Below the pieces are notes generated by a model that was given only the letters and a program-made list of their open reading frames with translations, made no database searches and was not told where the DNA came from. Below, piece after piece: positions 1 through 8,143 of a stretch of DNA of 64,000 nucleotides. A program made the translations under genes and the position numbers. The stretch comes from JAPYWM01 sp964489015 (GTDB taxonomy: Bacteria > Bacteroidota > Bacteroidia > SpSt-205). The stretch spans positions 1-64,000 of the forward strand of contig CAZAXD010000003.1 of the NCBI GenBank assembly GCA_964489015.1, written 5' to 3'. Every line of letters starts with the position of its first letter. The first letter of the stretch is position 1.

Positions 1-101
1 GAAAAAACGACGAAGACATGCGCACGCCGGAGGAACTGCTGGCCCTGATCGAGGAGAAAGAAAGAGAGATTGCCGAGATTTTGGTGACGCTTAAGAGATA
101 A
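1..101 (+). CDS. C-terminal tail of an unidentified protein (partial)
   Basis: An open frame enters from the left edge and ends at TAA 99-101, giving about 32 residues ending LVTLKR. The tail is a charged amphipathic helix (PEELLALIEEKEREIAEIL). Helical tails like this occur at the C-terminus of type I restriction-modification methyltransferase subunits and of many other proteins, so the family cannot be named from this fragment. Codon use is like the neighbours. The next gene starts about 240 bp downstream on the same strand with its own promoter box. Confidence 0.55.
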   Translation, partial: KNDEDMRTPEELLALIEEKEREIAEILVTLKR

Positions 102-337
102 TTGTGCGGATCGCACATTGTCAAAGTCAACGGCTTGGCGTCCTAACGGTTGTGGTCCCCAGACTCAAGAAAAAGTTTGCCGAGCGCTCCATCTTTTTCA
201 GGAGGAACAGCGTTGGGATTGTGCTATAATGACTCCTTTGCAGTACGCGCCGGATCCCATGGGCAGGTTGCAGTAAGGAGGTGGGGTTAGTGACCTGTGG
301 AGATGGCCTATGGCCAAAAAGTGTTAAAATTGCAGCC
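102..337. other. Intergenic region upstream of acyl-CoA dehydrogenase
   Basis: No convincing gene is seen. It holds a perfect Shine-Dalgarno-like AAGGAGGT (275-282) eight bases before an in-frame GTG (290), and a TAAAATTG box (325-332) five bases before the ATG at 338. A TATAAT-like string lies near 223. Confidence 0.4.
325..332 (+). promoter_or_regulatory. -7 box of acyl-CoA dehydrogenase gene
   Basis: TAAAATTG matches the Bacteroidota -7 consensus TAnnTTTG at all but one position and sits 5 nt before ATG 338. Confidence 0.45.
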
Positions 338-1522
338 ATGCAGACGTCTGCCATTGATAACGTGGGCTTTTCGCTGGAGGTGCCGGAGAGTGTTCGCCAG
401 ATTCAGGAAATTGTGCGGCGCTTTGCGCAGGAGCGGCTTGCGCCCCTGGTGAAGGAGCTGGATGAGACGCAGCGCTTTCCAGAAGCGCTTTTTCGAGAAG
501 CGGGGCAAATGGGGCTTTTGGGCATCTTTGTGCCTCAGGAGTACGGCGGGGCTGGGCTGGGCTATTACGAGTACGTGGCGGCCATTGCCGAGCTGGGTAA
601 GGTGGACGGCGGCTTTGCGCTCTCCGTTGCCGCCCATAATTCCCTCTGTGTGGGCCATATCTATTACCACGGCAGCGAGGAACAGAAACGCAAGTACCTG
701 CCTAAGCTCACGTCCGGAGAGTGGATTGGAGCTTGGGCCCTGACCGAGCCCAATACGGGTTCTGATGCCCTAAATATGGACACCGTTGCCGTGCGGGAGG
801 GGGACGCTTGGCGCATTCGAGGTCAAAAGAACTTCATCACCCACGGCATCTCAGCGGACGTGTATGTAGTGATTGCGCGCACGGGAGATCGGCGCGCGTC
901 GCGCAATGCCACGGCCTTTATCATTGAGAAGGGCACGCCGGGTCTATTGCCGGGCAAAAAAGAAGACAAGCTTGGCATGCGTTCAAGCGAAACGAGTTGG
1001 GTGGGTTTTGACGAGATGCTGGTGCCAGATAGCCAGCGCATTGGCCAAGTGGGAGAAGGTTTTCACCAGGCCATGTATGTGTTGGATGGGGGGCGCATTT
1101 CCATGGCGGCTTTGGCCTACGGAATTGCCCGCGGGGCCTACGAAGCGGCTGTGGCCCATGCCCGGGAGCGAACCCAGTTTGGGAAGCCCATCCTCGAGCA
1201 TCAGGCCGTTGCCTTTAAGCTGGCTGACATGGCTATGGAACTTTCCGCCGCCGAAATGCTCATTTACCAGGCCGCTTACCGCAAAAATGCCGGGCTGCCC
1301 GTAACCCGCCACAGCGCCATGGCTAAGTACTACGCCAGCGAAGTCGGCGTCAAAATCTGTAATGACGCCGTGCAAATCTTTGGCGGCTATGGCTACATCC
1401 GCGACTACCCCGTTGAAAAGTACTACCGCGATATCAAGCTTTGCACGATAGGGGAGGGCACCTCCGAAATTCAGCAGCTTGTCATCTCGCGGGACATTTT
1501 AAAGGAAGCCGGACTTAGCTAA
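338..1522 (+). CDS. Acyl-CoA dehydrogenase
   Basis: A 394-residue flavoprotein of the acyl-CoA dehydrogenase family. It oxidises acyl-CoA to 2-enoyl-CoA with FAD and passes electrons to electron-transfer flavoprotein. Visible family motifs are the substrate/FAD-binding stretch WALTEPNTGSDA, then ERTQFGKPI, the FAD-binding QIFGGYGYIRDYPVEKYYRD, and the C-terminal GEGTSEIQ, which holds the usual catalytic Glu. Length is normal for short-chain/butyryl-type enzymes. I chose ATG 338 because the family N-terminus begins just after it and a -7 box precedes it. An alternative GTG at 290 has a perfect Shine-Dalgarno sequence and would add 16 residues. Chain-length specificity cannot be read from sequence alone. 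Confidence 0.93.
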   Translation: MQTSAIDNVGFSLEVPESVRQIQEIVRRFAQERLAPLVKELDETQRFPEALFREAGQMGLLGIFVPQEYGGAGLGYYEYVAAIAELGKVDGGFALSVAAHNSLCVGHIYYHGSEEQKRKYLPKLTSGEWIGAWALTEPNTGSDALNMDTVAVREGDAWRIRGQKNFITHGISADVYVVIARTGDRRASRNATAFIIEKGTPGLLPGKKEDKLGMRSSETSWVGFDEMLVPDSQRIGQVGEGFHQAMYVLDGGRISMAALAYGIARGAYEAAVAHARERTQFGKPILEHQAVAFKLADMAMELSAAEMLIYQAAYRKNAGLPVTRHSAMAKYYASEVGVKICNDAVQIFGGYGYIRDYPVEKYYRDIKLCTIGEGTSEIQQLVISRDILKEAGLS

Positions 1523-1531
1523 AACAACCTG

Positions 1532-1539
1532 TAACTTTG
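1532..1539 (+). promoter_or_regulatory. -7 box of thioredoxin-fold/TPR gene
   Basis: TAACTTTG is an exact TAnnTTTG match, 3 nt before ATG 1543. It argues against an upstream TTG start at 1537, which lies inside the box. Confidence 0.6.
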
Positions 1540-1542
1540 TTC

Positions 1543-2823
1543 ATGCGAGTCACGTTACTAAGCCTGGCCTTTGTCTGGGCACAGGGGCTTCGCTATGCGC
1601 ATGACATTGAGGCGGCTTTTGCCCAGGCGAAAAAAACCAAAAAGCCCCTTTGGGTGATGGTGTCAGCCACCTGGTGTGGGCCGTGCCGCTGGGCCGAAAA
1701 GAACCTCCTCCCGCAGCCGTGGTTTGCTGCTCTGGTAGAAAAAGACTTCATCCCGCTCAAGGTCTATGCCGCCAGCGGCGAGCAAAGCACGCCCGGCGCC
1801 GATAGCTTAGCCGCCAAGTATGGGGTCAAGGGGTATCCCACCTTTTTGTATATCAACCCAAACGGCGAGCTCTTTTATCGCCATTTTGGAGTGCTTACGG
1901 AGAATGATTCCAGCGCCCTGGATTTTTGGCGGCGGACGGTGCAGGAGGCTTTAGGGTATCGGCAGGAACTGCCGGCCCTTCGTAAGCGCTTTGAAAAGGG
2001 TAGTCGTGAGCCTGACCTGGTGCGCCGCTACCTATTCTGGGCCATAAATTGCGCGGATTCTGCTACGTTGGCGCCTATCTGGGCGGCCTATCTAAGGGTT
2101 TTTCCAACGGTTCGACGGGCTTGGTTACACGAGCCCAAAGCGTATGCAAGGCTCTTTGAACTAGCTCAGCGCTTTTCGCCGGCCAGAGCCTATGCCTTTC
2201 AGGTGGTAGACACTCTCAAAGCGCATCTGCCTACGCAGGAGTGGCTTCCTGCCTATTGGGTGTTAGTTGAGGTGGATTTGGGAACTCAATGGATGCGATT
2301 AGCCCAGTCAAGCGAATCCACGGAGCAGCGATTAGCTCTTGCCGAGACTCTTTTCACCTGGGCTAGGAGCCATCCCATGTCCTTTGCCGAGGAGGTGGCC
2401 CTGGCCATGCTTGCGGAGCAGTTTCTACGGCCCAAGCGGACTCCCGCTGAGCAGGAGGCGGGTTTTCGGTATGCTTTGCGGTATCATGCGCTTACCAAGG
2501 GGATTGAGCCTCTCGAGGAGGCCCTGAGCGAGGCGTGGGCTGATAATCTCAATGGTCTTGCGTGGAATGTTTGCCTTACTCGCTCAGAGCCGGATCAGCT
2601 TTGGACAGCTGTGGTCTGGGCCAAAGAGGCCCTAAGCTATCAGCCTGACGCGTGGTACATCTGGGATACTTTAGGCGCCCTTTACTACAGGCTTGGCCGC
2701 AAAAAGGAGGCTATTCAGGCCCTTAGCAAAGCCATTGACCTCGCTAAGGCCCAAGGCTTGCTTTCCAGTGAATACCAAGAGACCCAGGCTCTTCTCCAAA
2801 AGGCAGAAGCGCTGCCCGACTAA
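1543..2823 (+). CDS. Secreted thioredoxin-fold protein with TPR-like tail
   Basis: A 426-residue protein. It opens with a short signal peptide (MRVTLLSLAFVWAQG), then a thioredoxin-like domain with the redox motif TWCGPCRWAEKNLL (about residues 40-55) and the cis-Pro region VKGYPTFLYI. It is therefore probably a periplasmic thiol-disulfide or thioredoxin_7-type protein. The C-terminal two thirds is helical, with a recognisable TPR (LGALYYRLGRKKEAIQALSKAI) near the end. The start is ATG 1543, directly after a -7 box. It lies 20 bp after the dehydrogenase, and its own stop codon forms part of the next promoter box. The substrate is unknown. Confidence 0.8.
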   Translation: MRVTLLSLAFVWAQGLRYAHDIEAAFAQAKKTKKPLWVMVSATWCGPCRWAEKNLLPQPWFAALVEKDFIPLKVYAASGEQSTPGADSLAAKYGVKGYPTFLYINPNGELFYRHFGVLTENDSSALDFWRRTVQEALGYRQELPALRKRFEKGSREPDLVRRYLFWAINCADSATLAPIWAAYLRVFPTVRRAWLHEPKAYARLFELAQRFSPARAYAFQVVDTLKAHLPTQEWLPAYWVLVEVDLGTQWMRLAQSSESTEQRLALAETLFTWARSHPMSFAEEVALAMLAEQFLRPKRTPAEQEAGFRYALRYHALTKGIEPLEEALSEAWADNLNGLAWNVCLTRSEPDQLWTAVVWAKEALSYQPDAWYIWDTLGALYYRLGRKKEAIQALSKAIDLAKAQGLLSSEYQETQALLQKAEALPD

Positions 2824-2828
2824 TTTTG
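2821..2828 (+). promoter_or_regulatory. -7 box of mqnC overlapping the upstream stop codon
   Basis: TAATTTTG is an exact consensus match whose first three bases are the TAA stop of the preceding gene. ATG 2842 follows after 13 nt. Confidence 0.5.
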
Positions 2829-2841
2829 TTTCGACCTGAAA

Positions 2842-3966
2842 ATGCACCTCGACGTAGAAGCGCTTTTGGGGCGAGCTGTAGCGGGGGAGTTTTTATCAGT
2901 GGAAGAAGGCGTTTTTCTCTATCACGAGGCGCCGCTGCCGCTTCTCATGGAGGCGGCTCATGCCTTGCGCCTTCGCCTAAAAGCCGATACCCCCCATATC
3001 GTCACCTGGCAAATCGACCGAAACGTCAACACCACCAATATCTGCGTAGCAAATTGTAAATTCTGTAATTTTTTCCGCCCGCCTGGGCATCCAGATGGCT
3101 ATATTACTGATGACGAGACCTACAGACGAAAGATTGAGGAGACCCTAGCGCTGGGCGGCGATCAGCTCCTTTTACAAGGGGGGCACCACCCTGATTTAGG
3201 AATTGCGTACTACGAGGCCCTTTTTCGAAAGCTCAAGGGCTGGTACCCCCACCTGCGGCTGCATGCGTTGAGCCCATCCGAGATCGTGCACATTTGCGAA
3301 AAAGACGGCCTGACCTACGAGAAGGCCCTCACCCGACTGCGAGCGGCCGGCATGGATTCGCTACCGGGGGCCGGCGCTGAGATCCTAGTTGATAGGGTGC
3401 GGCGCCTCATCTCAGCTGGTAAGTGCACGGCGGATGAGTGGCTAGCCGTCATGCGTACAGCTCACCGCCTTGGCATTCCAACCAGTGCCACCATGATGTT
3501 TGGTCATGTGGAAACCGTGGAAGAGCGCTTTATCCATCTTGAAAAGATCCGGACTTTACAAGCGGAGAAGCCAGAGGGAAGTTTCGGATTTACGGCTTTT
3601 ATCTTGTGGCCCTTTCAAGATGAAGGTACAAAGCTTGCTAAGGTACGCGGCATTCGTAACCAAGTCACAGCCCATGAGTACGTGCGCATGCTGGCTTTGT
3701 CCCGACTGATGCTGTCCAATATCCCCAATATTCAGGTCTCTTGGCTAACCGTGGGGCCTGAGATTGCGCAGGTGTGCTTGCATGCTGGCGCCAACGACAT
3801 GGGCTCGATTATGATTGAAGAAAATGTCGTTTCAGCGGCTGGCGCTAAGTACCGCTTTACAGCGGAGGAGATTCAACGCGTGATTCGGGAAGCAGGCTTT
3901 GAGCCAAGGCTGCGCGATCAGCTTTATCGCTTTCGTGAGTACAAGCCGCAGCTTCTAACGCAGTAG
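2842..3966 (+). CDS. mqnC: Dehypoxanthine futalosine cyclase (radical SAM)
   Basis: A 374-residue radical SAM enzyme of the futalosine menaquinone pathway. It cyclises dehypoxanthine futalosine to cyclic dehypoxanthine futalosine. The Fe4S4 motif CVANCKFCNFF (CX3CX2C) is present. So are strings typical of MqnC: LLQGGHHPDLGI, LHALSPSEI, LPGAGAEIL and SATMMFGHVET. The length fits the family. MqnE is the closest paralogue, but the PGAGAEIL and GHHPDLGIAYYE context favours MqnC. Its last 12 bp overlap the convergent M28 peptidase gene. A UbiD-type decarboxylase at 54346-56243 may serve the same pathway. Confidence 0.93.
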   Translation: MHLDVEALLGRAVAGEFLSVEEGVFLYHEAPLPLLMEAAHALRLRLKADTPHIVTWQIDRNVNTTNICVANCKFCNFFRPPGHPDGYITDDETYRRKIEETLALGGDQLLLQGGHHPDLGIAYYEALFRKLKGWYPHLRLHALSPSEIVHICEKDGLTYEKALTRLRAAGMDSLPGAGAEILVDRVRRLISAGKCTADEWLAVMRTAHRLGIPTSATMMFGHVETVEERFIHLEKIRTLQAEKPEGSFGFTAFILWPFQDEGTKLAKVRGIRNQVTAHEYVRMLALSRLMLSNIPNIQVSWLTVGPEIAQVCLHAGANDMGSIMIEENVVSAAGAKYRFTAEEIQRVIREAGFEPRLRDQLYRFREYKPQLLTQ

Positions 3967-5064
3967 CGCCTCCAACCACCGAAGAAAGGGGTAGGCTCCC
4001 TGCCAACTGAGCGTTTTAGGCCTGTCTAGCGGGTCATGGTAGTATCCCGGCCCGCCCATGAGGTAGAAAAACAGCGCCGGAAAGCCCTTGAGCCGAAAGG
4101 GATAGTGGTCGCTATTGGGCGCGTTGGGCCGTAGCAGGATCTCGCCCTGCCACCCCACTACCTGGCGCACGCTATCGACGCGGGCCCAAAAATGGGGCTG
4201 ATCAGCGCCCCCTACCACGGCTACGCCTTTTTCACCAAACCCCATTAGGTCCAGGTTTAGCATGCCATGCAGCCCCGACAGGTCCGAGGCATGCCGCTCT
4301 ACAAAGTAAAATGATCCCAATAGGCCGACCTCCTCTGCGCCGAAGGCCACAAACCAGACGCTAGCCCCTTTCAGTCGCTGAGCTAAAGCCAGCAGCACCG
4401 CTACGCCAGAGGCATTGTCATTAGCGCCCCAAAAGACGGTTCGCCCTACTGCCCCTAGATGGTCGTAGTGCGCGCCTACGATCCAGTCGGGTTTCGGATC
4501 GGAGCAGGGGTAAGCCATGACGTTGTAAGCTTGTACGGTTTGGCTATGCACTTGAAGCCTGAGCGATAGGCGAAGCGCTGACGGCTGCCCGCGTACATAC
4601 AGCACGGGGATCGGGAGCGGCTTTTGGGCGTAGGCGGCATTGACTTTGGGTTGCGGGCATACGAGGAGGGCTACCTGCGCTCGTTGGCCTAGTTGCAGGG
4701 CTTTTCGCAGGGATAGGCTTTCTGGCACGAGCCAGGCGGCCCCGGGCCTGGGCACGCTGTCTAAAGGCCATATTCCTCGGATCGATGGGCTACCCGCATC
4801 CGGCCAAAAGTCTACCCCTAAGTGGGCCGGCTTTCCGTCCCAGGTTAGCTTCGCCTGCCGTACGAGCCGAATCGGAAAGGCAAACGTATCTCCTTTTACA
4901 CAGTAGCCCAGCGCCCGAAACCGCTTGGCTAAGTACTGGGCGGCTCGGGCTGCGCCTTGTCGTACGTAGCCGCGCCCGGCATAGTGGCATAGCTGAATCA
5001 CTTCCCGCTGTAGCAGACGCAGCGTCGCTAGCGAATCATCGGCCTGCGCCCACAGAAGGCCCAA
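3955..5064 (-). CDS. M28-family zinc aminopeptidase, secreted
   Basis: At least 369 residues. The family's zinc and catalytic motifs are in order: the HYDHLG ligand pair, GANDNASGVA, FGAEEVGLLGS with the catalytic and ligand Glu, and LNLDLMGFG. A late DHYPF His completes the site. An N-terminal hydrophobic stretch ending LLWAQ is a signal peptide, so it acts in the periplasm or outside. The start is uncertain: TTG 5064 gives a very short signal peptide, while a CTG at 5091 would give a better one and would overlap the end of murF-alr. It is the last gene of a five-gene minus-strand operon and overlaps mqnC tail to tail. Confidence 0.88.
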   Translation of the reverse strand: MGLLWAQADDSLATLRLLQREVIQLCHYAGRGYVRQGAARAAQYLAKRFRALGYCVKGDTFAFPIRLVRQAKLTWDGKPAHLGVDFWPDAGSPSIRGIWPLDSVPRPGAAWLVPESLSLRKALQLGQRAQVALLVCPQPKVNAAYAQKPLPIPVLYVRGQPSALRLSLRLQVHSQTVQAYNVMAYPCSDPKPDWIVGAHYDHLGAVGRTVFWGANDNASGVAVLLALAQRLKGASVWFVAFGAEEVGLLGSFYFVERHASDLSGLHGMLNLDLMGFGEKGVAVVGGADQPHFWARVDSVRQVVGWQGEILLRPNAPNSDHYPFRLKGFPALFFYLMGGPGYYHDPLDRPKTLSWQGAYPFLRWLEALLR

Positions 5065-5078
5065 ACACAGCCCTAGTT

Positions 5079-7451
5079 TTAGGTACCCCAGTGGTATTGG
5101 CGTCTTACGCGGCTAGAGAGCCGAACTAAAATCTCATACGGGATCGTTTGACAGGCGGCCGCGAAAGCCTGAAGCGAGCGCGTGGGGCCCCATATTTCGA
5201 CGAGATCGCCTTCTTGTACCGAGACAGAAGCCGGAAGGCTAATTAGCATGACATCCATGTTGAGCGGGGGGAGGAGGGGGGCCGCCTCGCCTTTTACATA
5301 GACGGAGGCGCTCGGCTGCTCTGCCCAGGATCGAAGCAACCCATCCCCATAGCCCAGCGCCAAGGTAGCGATCCAGCCCGTAGCTTGGCTGCGAAAGCCG
5401 TAGTTGAACGCTTGCTTAGCGTCTAAGCGCTGCAGGCGCAAGATAGGCGCATAGAGCGCTGTCGCTTCTACAAGGCCCGGCACTGCGCCATAAAGGCCAA
5501 TGCCCACCCGTACTCCATCATAAGCGGCCTCCCGTCCCAAATGTAAAATGCCGGTCGTATTGAGTAGGTGAGCTTCTACCGCGGGATATAGCTCGCGAAC
5601 CTGTCGCAGGACAGCATCAAAGGCGGCTAGCTGCTGCTGGGTGCGCGGGTCAGCTGGGTTCTCGGCATAGGCTAGGTGGCTAAATAGCCCACGCACCTCT
5701 TTTCCGGGTACACCCTGGAGATAGTCTAAAACGGCGCCCACCTCCTCGGGCAAAAAGCCCATGCGCCCCATGCCTGTGTCTATTTCCAGGTGAATCGGTA
5801 CTCGGCCCGCCCATAGCCTCAAGGCAGACCAGGTACCCACGGCGACTTCCAGGCCATTTTCAGTATAAGCGGGGCTAGGCCAGGCCTCCGGGTAGAGGAC
5901 GAGGATGCGCCGGGTAAAGGCTGCCTTGCGCAGTACCAAAGCCTCGGGACCGAAGGCGACGACCGCGCCGGCAACCCCCTGCCTTTCCAAGAAAGCACCC
6001 ATAACGGCTGCCCCTTGCCCGTAGGCCGCTGCTTTGAGCACGGCCCAGACCTTCGTCTGCGGCTTCAACTGAGCCCGCAGTCGGCGTAAATTTTCCGCTA
6101 CTTTGGCCAGGTCGATCACCAGCTCAGGGCTGACGGTGCGGCCTACGAGCGCCGGCAGGACTTTTTCATAGAGCTGTGTACGATGGCCTCCTTTGAGTAA
6201 TATTGCTTCGCCTTGTATCCGTCCCTGCTCTAAAAATGCCTCTGCCGAGGGATAAACCCGCCCCCCGGCCTCAGGAGCCCATAATGAGCCGATAAGGTGT
6301 ACATCCGCATCGCTAAACTGCGTTTGCAGGGTGTGCTGAACCTGCTCGTGCACTTGCGGTGTATAGGGGGCTATCTCCCCTAAGATGATAGTTTTTTTGC
6401 GAAAAGGTATTTGCTGAAATTCCTCTAAGAGGAGCTGGGTAGAGCTGAGGTCGGCTTGGTAGCTGTCATTGAGGAGGAGGCGGCCGTCTTCGAGCTGGAG
6501 CCACTGTCGGCGATGGGGTAGGGGTGAGAGCCGGGGGAGCCGCTCTTGAATGAGGGGCTTAGGGAGCCCTAGAAGATAAGCGGCGGCCACTGCCAGAAGG
6601 CTATTTTGATAGCTCATTCTGTCGGCGCTGGGTAGCTCAAGGGTGTCTTCGGTGCCGTCGGGCCAGCGCCACCGTATCAGCGGGCCTTGCTGGGCTAAGA
6701 CCCGAAAGTTGGCCTGCTCCGATTCGCCGACGCTCAGGCAGCCGGGCAGGATGGCCGCTAACGCACCATCGGGCCTCTCCCAGCAAACAGTCCACATACA
6801 AGAGGCCAAAAGAGGCCGGAGCTCGGCTAGAAAAGATTCCAAACAGGAAAAGCCCGTAGGAAATTCGTTTAGCAGTGGCGTTAGGATCCCGAACTGAGGC
6901 TGCACGAGCGCTGCCCGGGCAGCCATCTCGCCCGGTTCTGAGACCGCTACCTCGACTAGGCCGATATCTCCGACTGGGGCAAAGCTCAGGAGGCTCAGCG
7001 GTATCCCCAGCCAGCTATTGAAGCTTCCCGGGCTGCGCGCGAGCGACCAGCCCTCCAGCAGTTGAACTAGCCACTCTTTGACCCAGGTTTTGCCTCGGTA
7101 GCCAGTGATGGCCACTATTGGATAAGGCAGTGTTTGCCGATAAGCAACCGCCCAGCTGTAGAGGGCCTGACGGGTTGAATGCACTAGAATGTGGGGGCCA
7201 GCCACGGGCTCTTCTGCCAAAATGCCTTTTGCGCCGCGTGCTAGGGCTTCTTCGATGTAAACATGGCCGTTCCGGTAGGCGCGTAAGGCGATAAACAGCC
7301 CGCCGGGTCCAGCTCCTCTTCTCATAAGCCGCGTGTCCCAGGCTAACCAGCGTACCTGCTCTGGAAAATCCGAGGTGCTGCGCCACAGCCGGGCTGCCTC
7401 CCAAATGTGATGAAGCTCTGCGCTTGTCCAGGACCTGCCTAGCTCTAGCAT
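5079..7451 (-). CDS. Bifunctional MurF ligase / alanine racemase fusion
   Basis: A 790-residue fusion typical of Bacteroidota. The N-terminal half (about 1-430) is a Mur ligase: it would add D-Ala-D-Ala to UDP-MurNAc-tripeptide. It has the P-loop-like TGYRGKTWVKEWL and NDSYQADLSS. The C-terminal half (about 430-790) is a fold-III PLP racemase making D-Ala, with the PLP lysine in VLKAAAYGQG, HLEIDTGMGRMGF, and a catalytic Tyr region FNYGFRSQA followed by ALGYGDGLLRSW. Several MurF motifs are weak. The GSNGKT loop reads GYRGKT, NDSYNSDL reads NDSYQADL, and I cannot find the usual NIGEAHxENF segment. In the racemase KANAYGHG reads KAAAYGQG. The gene lies 3 bp after the CPBP gene. Confidence 0.9.
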   Translation of the reverse strand: MLELGRSWTSAELHHIWEAARLWRSTSDFPEQVRWLAWDTRLMRRGAGPGGLFIALRAYRNGHVYIEEALARGAKGILAEEPVAGPHILVHSTRQALYSWAVAYRQTLPYPIVAITGYRGKTWVKEWLVQLLEGWSLARSPGSFNSWLGIPLSLLSFAPVGDIGLVEVAVSEPGEMAARAALVQPQFGILTPLLNEFPTGFSCLESFLAELRPLLASCMWTVCWERPDGALAAILPGCLSVGESEQANFRVLAQQGPLIRWRWPDGTEDTLELPSADRMSYQNSLLAVAAAYLLGLPKPLIQERLPRLSPLPHRRQWLQLEDGRLLLNDSYQADLSSTQLLLEEFQQIPFRKKTIILGEIAPYTPQVHEQVQHTLQTQFSDADVHLIGSLWAPEAGGRVYPSAEAFLEQGRIQGEAILLKGGHRTQLYEKVLPALVGRTVSPELVIDLAKVAENLRRLRAQLKPQTKVWAVLKAAAYGQGAAVMGAFLERQGVAGAVVAFGPEALVLRKAAFTRRILVLYPEAWPSPAYTENGLEVAVGTWSALRLWAGRVPIHLEIDTGMGRMGFLPEEVGAVLDYLQGVPGKEVRGLFSHLAYAENPADPRTQQQLAAFDAVLRQVRELYPAVEAHLLNTTGILHLGREAAYDGVRVGIGLYGAVPGLVEATALYAPILRLQRLDAKQAFNYGFRSQATGWIATLALGYGDGLLRSWAEQPSASVYVKGEAAPLLPPLNMDVMLISLPASVSVQEGDLVEIWGPTRSLQAFAAACQTIPYEILVRLSSRVRRQYHWGT

Positions 7452-7454
7452 GAG

Positions 7455-8141
7455 CTACCGAAAAAGCACTAAGACATCATACAAGGCATGGGTCCAGGCC
7501 GCAATCCCAAACCCGCGCAGGATGTATATCCCACTCATGACCAGCCCAAACGCACCCCGATACCATAACGCATACCAGCTAAAAGGTTCGTAAATAAAGT
7601 GAGCCAGGGAAAATAAAAGGGCCGACAACAGCCAAGCGCTCACAAAGTGAGAGGGGCCCGCTCGCTTGGGGCGTAAGCCGGTCACCAGCCATAGAAGCCC
7701 TTCTACTAGCAAAACCCGGAAAAAAAGCTCTTCATAAAAGCCAGCGCCTAAGCACAAGGCTAGATTTTGTAGCGTCTCTCTGGCTAGGCCAAGCTGGGCT
7801 GATGCCGCCACATACTGCAAAAGCCTGGGCAGAAACTGCCAGATTAGAATGGCCCAAGCGACCGACTCTATCCACATCACCCCAAAGACCCACCCGTACA
7901 GGCGCTCTTGGCTGCGCCTAAGGCCATATACATAAGCTAAGCTCAGGACGATCACCGCGGCTGACAACACCCATCCATAAGGCATCGCCCAACCGATGAG
8001 CCGTTCGAGCCACACCTGTACTAAGTTTCGATTGGTGTCACTGCCCGCTACCCATAATAATCCCTCATAGCCCGCTAAGAGGGGTAGACTTAGGAAAAAA
8101 CTATAAGCCGCCTGCGTACTAGCTCGCCAGTATCCCCTCAT
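7455..8141 (-). CDS. CPBP-family intramembrane metalloprotease
   Basis: A 228-residue membrane protein with about six hydrophobic segments. It carries the CPBP/Abi (CAAX protease-like) motifs: EELFFR (EExxxR) after a helix, then LFSLAHF (the FxxxH box) and a third polar site WTHALYD. The family comprises intramembrane glutamic or metallo-peptidases such as Rce1; substrates here are unknown. It is inside an operon, 2 bp after the kinase stop and 3 bp before murF-alr, so it may act on envelope proteins. Confidence 0.85.
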   Translation of the reverse strand: MRGYWRASTQAAYSFFLSLPLLAGYEGLLWVAGSDTNRNLVQVWLERLIGWAMPYGWVLSAAVIVLSLAYVYGLRRSQERLYGWVFGVMWIESVAWAILIWQFLPRLLQYVAASAQLGLARETLQNLALCLGAGFYEELFFRVLLVEGLLWLVTGLRPKRAGPSHFVSAWLLSALLFSLAHFIYEPFSWYALWYRGAFGLVMSGIYILRGFGIAAWTHALYDVLVLFR

Positions 8142-8143
8142 GG

